NCBI GenBank assembly: GCA_007117945.1
Contig: SKTN01000230.1
Span: forward strand, 1-6,704
Direction: 5' to 3'
Source: Nitriliruptoraceae bacterium
Lineage (GTDB): Bacteria; Actinomycetota; Nitriliruptoria; Nitriliruptorales; Nitriliruptoraceae
DNA: 6,704 nucleotides
In this document: positions 5,169 through 6,704 of the stretch, piece by piece
Position numbering within the stretch: position 1 is the first letter of the stretch
Layout of the letters: each line of letters starts with the position of its first letter
Notes under the pieces: generated by a model
What the model saw: the letters and a program-made list of their open reading frames with translations, nothing else
Database searches by the model: none
Told to the model about the DNA's origin: nothing
Translations under genes and position numbers: made by a program

Positions 5169-6704
5169 ATGAGCTGCGATCGCCAGGCGTGTGCACCGAC
5201 ACCATCTCGCCGGGGGTCGCCCGGACGAGAGAACCACGTGACCAAGACCTTCCGTGACCTGGGTGTCCACCCGTCCCTGTGCGCCGCGCTCGAGCGCCAG
5301 GGCATCAGCCACCCCTTCCCCATCCAGGAGCTGACGCTCCCCCTCGCCCTCGAGGGCCATGACCTGATCGGTCAGGCCCGCACGGGCACGGGCAAGACCC
5401 TGGCCTTCGGCCTGCCCCTGCTGCAGCGCCTCGATCCCGGCCTGAAGGCCACCCAGGCCCTGGTGATCGTGCCCACCCGGGAGCTGTGCCTGCAGGTGTT
5501 CGAGGATCTCAAGGTCGGCGCCGAGCTCGGCCTGACCTCGATCAGCGTGTACGGCGGGGTCGGCTACGACGAGCAGATCGACGCCCTGACCACCGGCGTC
5601 CACATCGTCGTGGGGACACCCGGCCGGCTCCTGGACCACCTCAACCGGGGCAACCTCGACCTCAGCGGGGTCACCCAGCTGGTGCTGGACGAGGCCGACG
5701 AGATGCTCGACATGGGCTTCCTGCCCGACGTGGAGCGGCTCGTGGAGGCCTGCAAGGGCCAGGACCGGCACACGATGCTGTTCTCCGCCACGATGCCGAC
5801 GCCGATCGTGAAGCTCGCACGGCGCTACATGGACCACCCCACCTTCACCCGTGCCGACTACCACGAGCAGCGCGAGACCGACCCCAACGTCGAGCAGCAC
5901 TTCTTCCAGGTCCACCGGATGGACAAGCCCCGGCTCCTGGCCCGCATCCTCCAGGACGAGGACCGGGGCGGGGTGTACGTGTTCGTGCGGACCAAGCACA
6001 TGGCCGACCGGCTGGTCAACGACCTCGAGGAGCTGCAGACCCCGGCGGTGGCGATCCACGGGGACCTGCGTCAGACCACCCGTGAGCGCAACCTGGACCG
6101 CTTCCGACAGGGCAAGGCCACGGTGCTGGTGGCCACCGAGGTGGCCGCGCGGGGCCTCGATGTCCACGGCGTGACCCACGTGGTCAACTACGACTGCCCC
6201 GACGACGAGAAGATGTACCTGCACCGCATCGGGCGCACGGCCCGGGCCGGGGAGTCGGGCAAGGCCATCACCTTCGCGGAGTTCAACGAGGTCGACCGCC
6301 TGAACATGATCCGCAAGAAGCTCGGAGCCACCGACACCGAGGTCAGCCAGGTCTTCTCCACCTCACCTGAGCTCAGTGAGCGGTTCACCCTGCCCACCAC
6401 CCGCCCCTGGGACCACCTGTCGGGCAGCGGCAGCACCTCGGGCTCCGGTGGCGCGCGCCAGCAGGGCAGCGGCCCGGGCCGGGGACGCGACGACCGCTCC
6501 CAGCAGCGGCGCGGACGTTCCGACGGCCGCCCCAAGAGCGAGCGGTCCCAGGAGGGTCGTGGACGGGGCCGCGACGCCGACCGTGGCCGTCGTGGTCGCG
6601 GCGCACCGGCGCCCGAGACCACCGGACGCACTGCCACCGACACGCCGGCCGACACCCCCGCCACCGCGGACCGCAAGAGCGCCGCGGCACCGGCCACCCC
6701 GGAC
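5169..6704 (+). CDS. DEAD-box ATP-dependent RNA helicase with Arg/Gly-rich tail (3' end outside window)
   Basis: 512 codons are open to the window edge with no stop. The protein unwinds RNA duplexes with ATP, probably in ribosome assembly, mRNA turnover or cold adaptation as is known for DeaD/RhlE-type relatives. From ATG 5169: Q motif PFPIQ (Gln53, with aromatic Phe28 upstream), Walker A ARTGTGKT (70-77, Lys76), Ia PTREL (102-106), Ib TPGR (150-153), DEAD (174-177), SAT (206-208), motif IV VYVFVRT (269-275), motif V TEVAARGLD (323-331), motif VI HRIGRTAR (352-359). Both RecA-like domains are complete. From about residue 418 the chain becomes a GS linker, then an Arg/Gly/Asp-rich stretch (GRGRDD, RRGRSDGR, GRGRGRD, RGRRGRG), then a Thr/Ala/Pro-rich end, a disordered RNA-binding tail. 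Start is uncertain: ATG 5169 has the strong SD, but GTG 5238 (residue 24) is where family similarity begins and the 22 codons between have poor third-position GC. The exact subfamily is not certain. Confidence 0.93.
   Translation, partial: MSCDRQACAPTPSRRGSPGRENHVTKTFRDLGVHPSLCAALERQGISHPFPIQELTLPLALEGHDLIGQARTGTGKTLAFGLPLLQRLDPGLKATQALVIVPTRELCLQVFEDLKVGAELGLTSISVYGGVGYDEQIDALTTGVHIVVGTPGRLLDHLNRGNLDLSGVTQLVLDEADEMLDMGFLPDVERLVEACKGQDRHTMLFSATMPTPIVKLARRYMDHPTFTRADYHEQRETDPNVEQHFFQVHRMDKPRLLARILQDEDRGGVYVFVRTKHMADRLVNDLEELQTPAVAIHGDLRQTTRERNLDRFRQGKATVLVATEVAARGLDVHGVTHVVNYDCPDDEKMYLHRIGRTARAGESGKAITFAEFNEVDRLNMIRKKLGATDTEVSQVFSTSPELSERFTLPTTRPWDHLSGSGSTSGSGGARQQGSGPGRGRDDRSQQRRGRSDGRPKSERSQEGRGRGRDADRGRRGRGAPAPETTGRTATDTPADTPATADRKSAAAPATPD

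Noticed and set aside
5176..5183. GCGATCGC octamer, the sequence of the cyanobacterial HIP1 repeat
   Set aside because: One copy in a GC-rich window has no meaning by itself, and nothing else suggests a cyanobacterium.
5022..6224. Long open frame on the - strand, about 400 codons, opposite the helicase
   Set aside because: Its translation is low-complexity (Val/Leu/Gly/His-rich) without family signatures, and the + strand carries every DEAD-box motif in order.
1..6704. A defence system, biosynthetic cluster, CRISPR array or mobile element
   Set aside because: No transposase, integrase, repeat-spacer pattern, toxin-antitoxin pair or clustered biosynthetic genes are visible, and composition looks uniform across the genes.

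Overview
This window is very GC-rich DNA with G/C in most third codon positions and little space between genes, which suggests a high-GC actinobacterium. I cannot place it more finely from sequence alone. I see no mobile element, CRISPR array, tRNA, rRNA or prophage. It reads as ordinary chromosomal housekeeping and metabolic DNA.

Layout, left to right. (1) Bases 1-330, + strand: the C-terminal end of a TrmH/SpoU-family RNA 2'-O-methyltransferase, cut by the window edge. (2) Bases 416-2128, + strand: a complete AidB-type acyl-CoA dehydrogenase of 570 aa, with a good Shine-Dalgarno (SD) and a hairpin in the 85-bp gap before it. (3) Bases 2117-2956, - strand: a conserved but uncharacterised protein of about 279 aa, with two small domains joined by a Pro/Ala-rich linker. 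Its 3' end overlaps the AidB-like gene tail to tail by 12 bp. (4) Bases 2957-3173: a 217-bp gap with a stop-adjacent hairpin, a perfect 20-bp palindrome and an 8-bp inverted repeat. (5) Bases 3174-4919, - strand: a DUF885-family putative zinc metallopeptidase of 581 aa without a signal peptide. (6) Bases 4920-5168: a 249-bp divergent promoter region. (7) Bases 5169-6704, + strand: a DEAD-box RNA helicase with all canonical motifs and an Arg/Gly-rich tail that runs off the window end.

The genes do not form one pathway. The two RNA-related genes (methyltransferase and helicase) sit at opposite ends, and the others are metabolic, peptidase-like or unknown. The most notable non-coding signal is the helicase leader. 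It has a run of compact GC-rich hairpins with 3-nt loops. The last one contains the GGAGG SD of the upstream ATG, and two of the upstream stems are mutually exclusive. This fits post-transcriptional control of a DEAD-box helicase mRNA, but that is inference. The helicase start is ambiguous: the ATG with the strong SD precedes 23 codons whose third positions look non-coding, and an in-frame GTG at 5238 is where family similarity begins.
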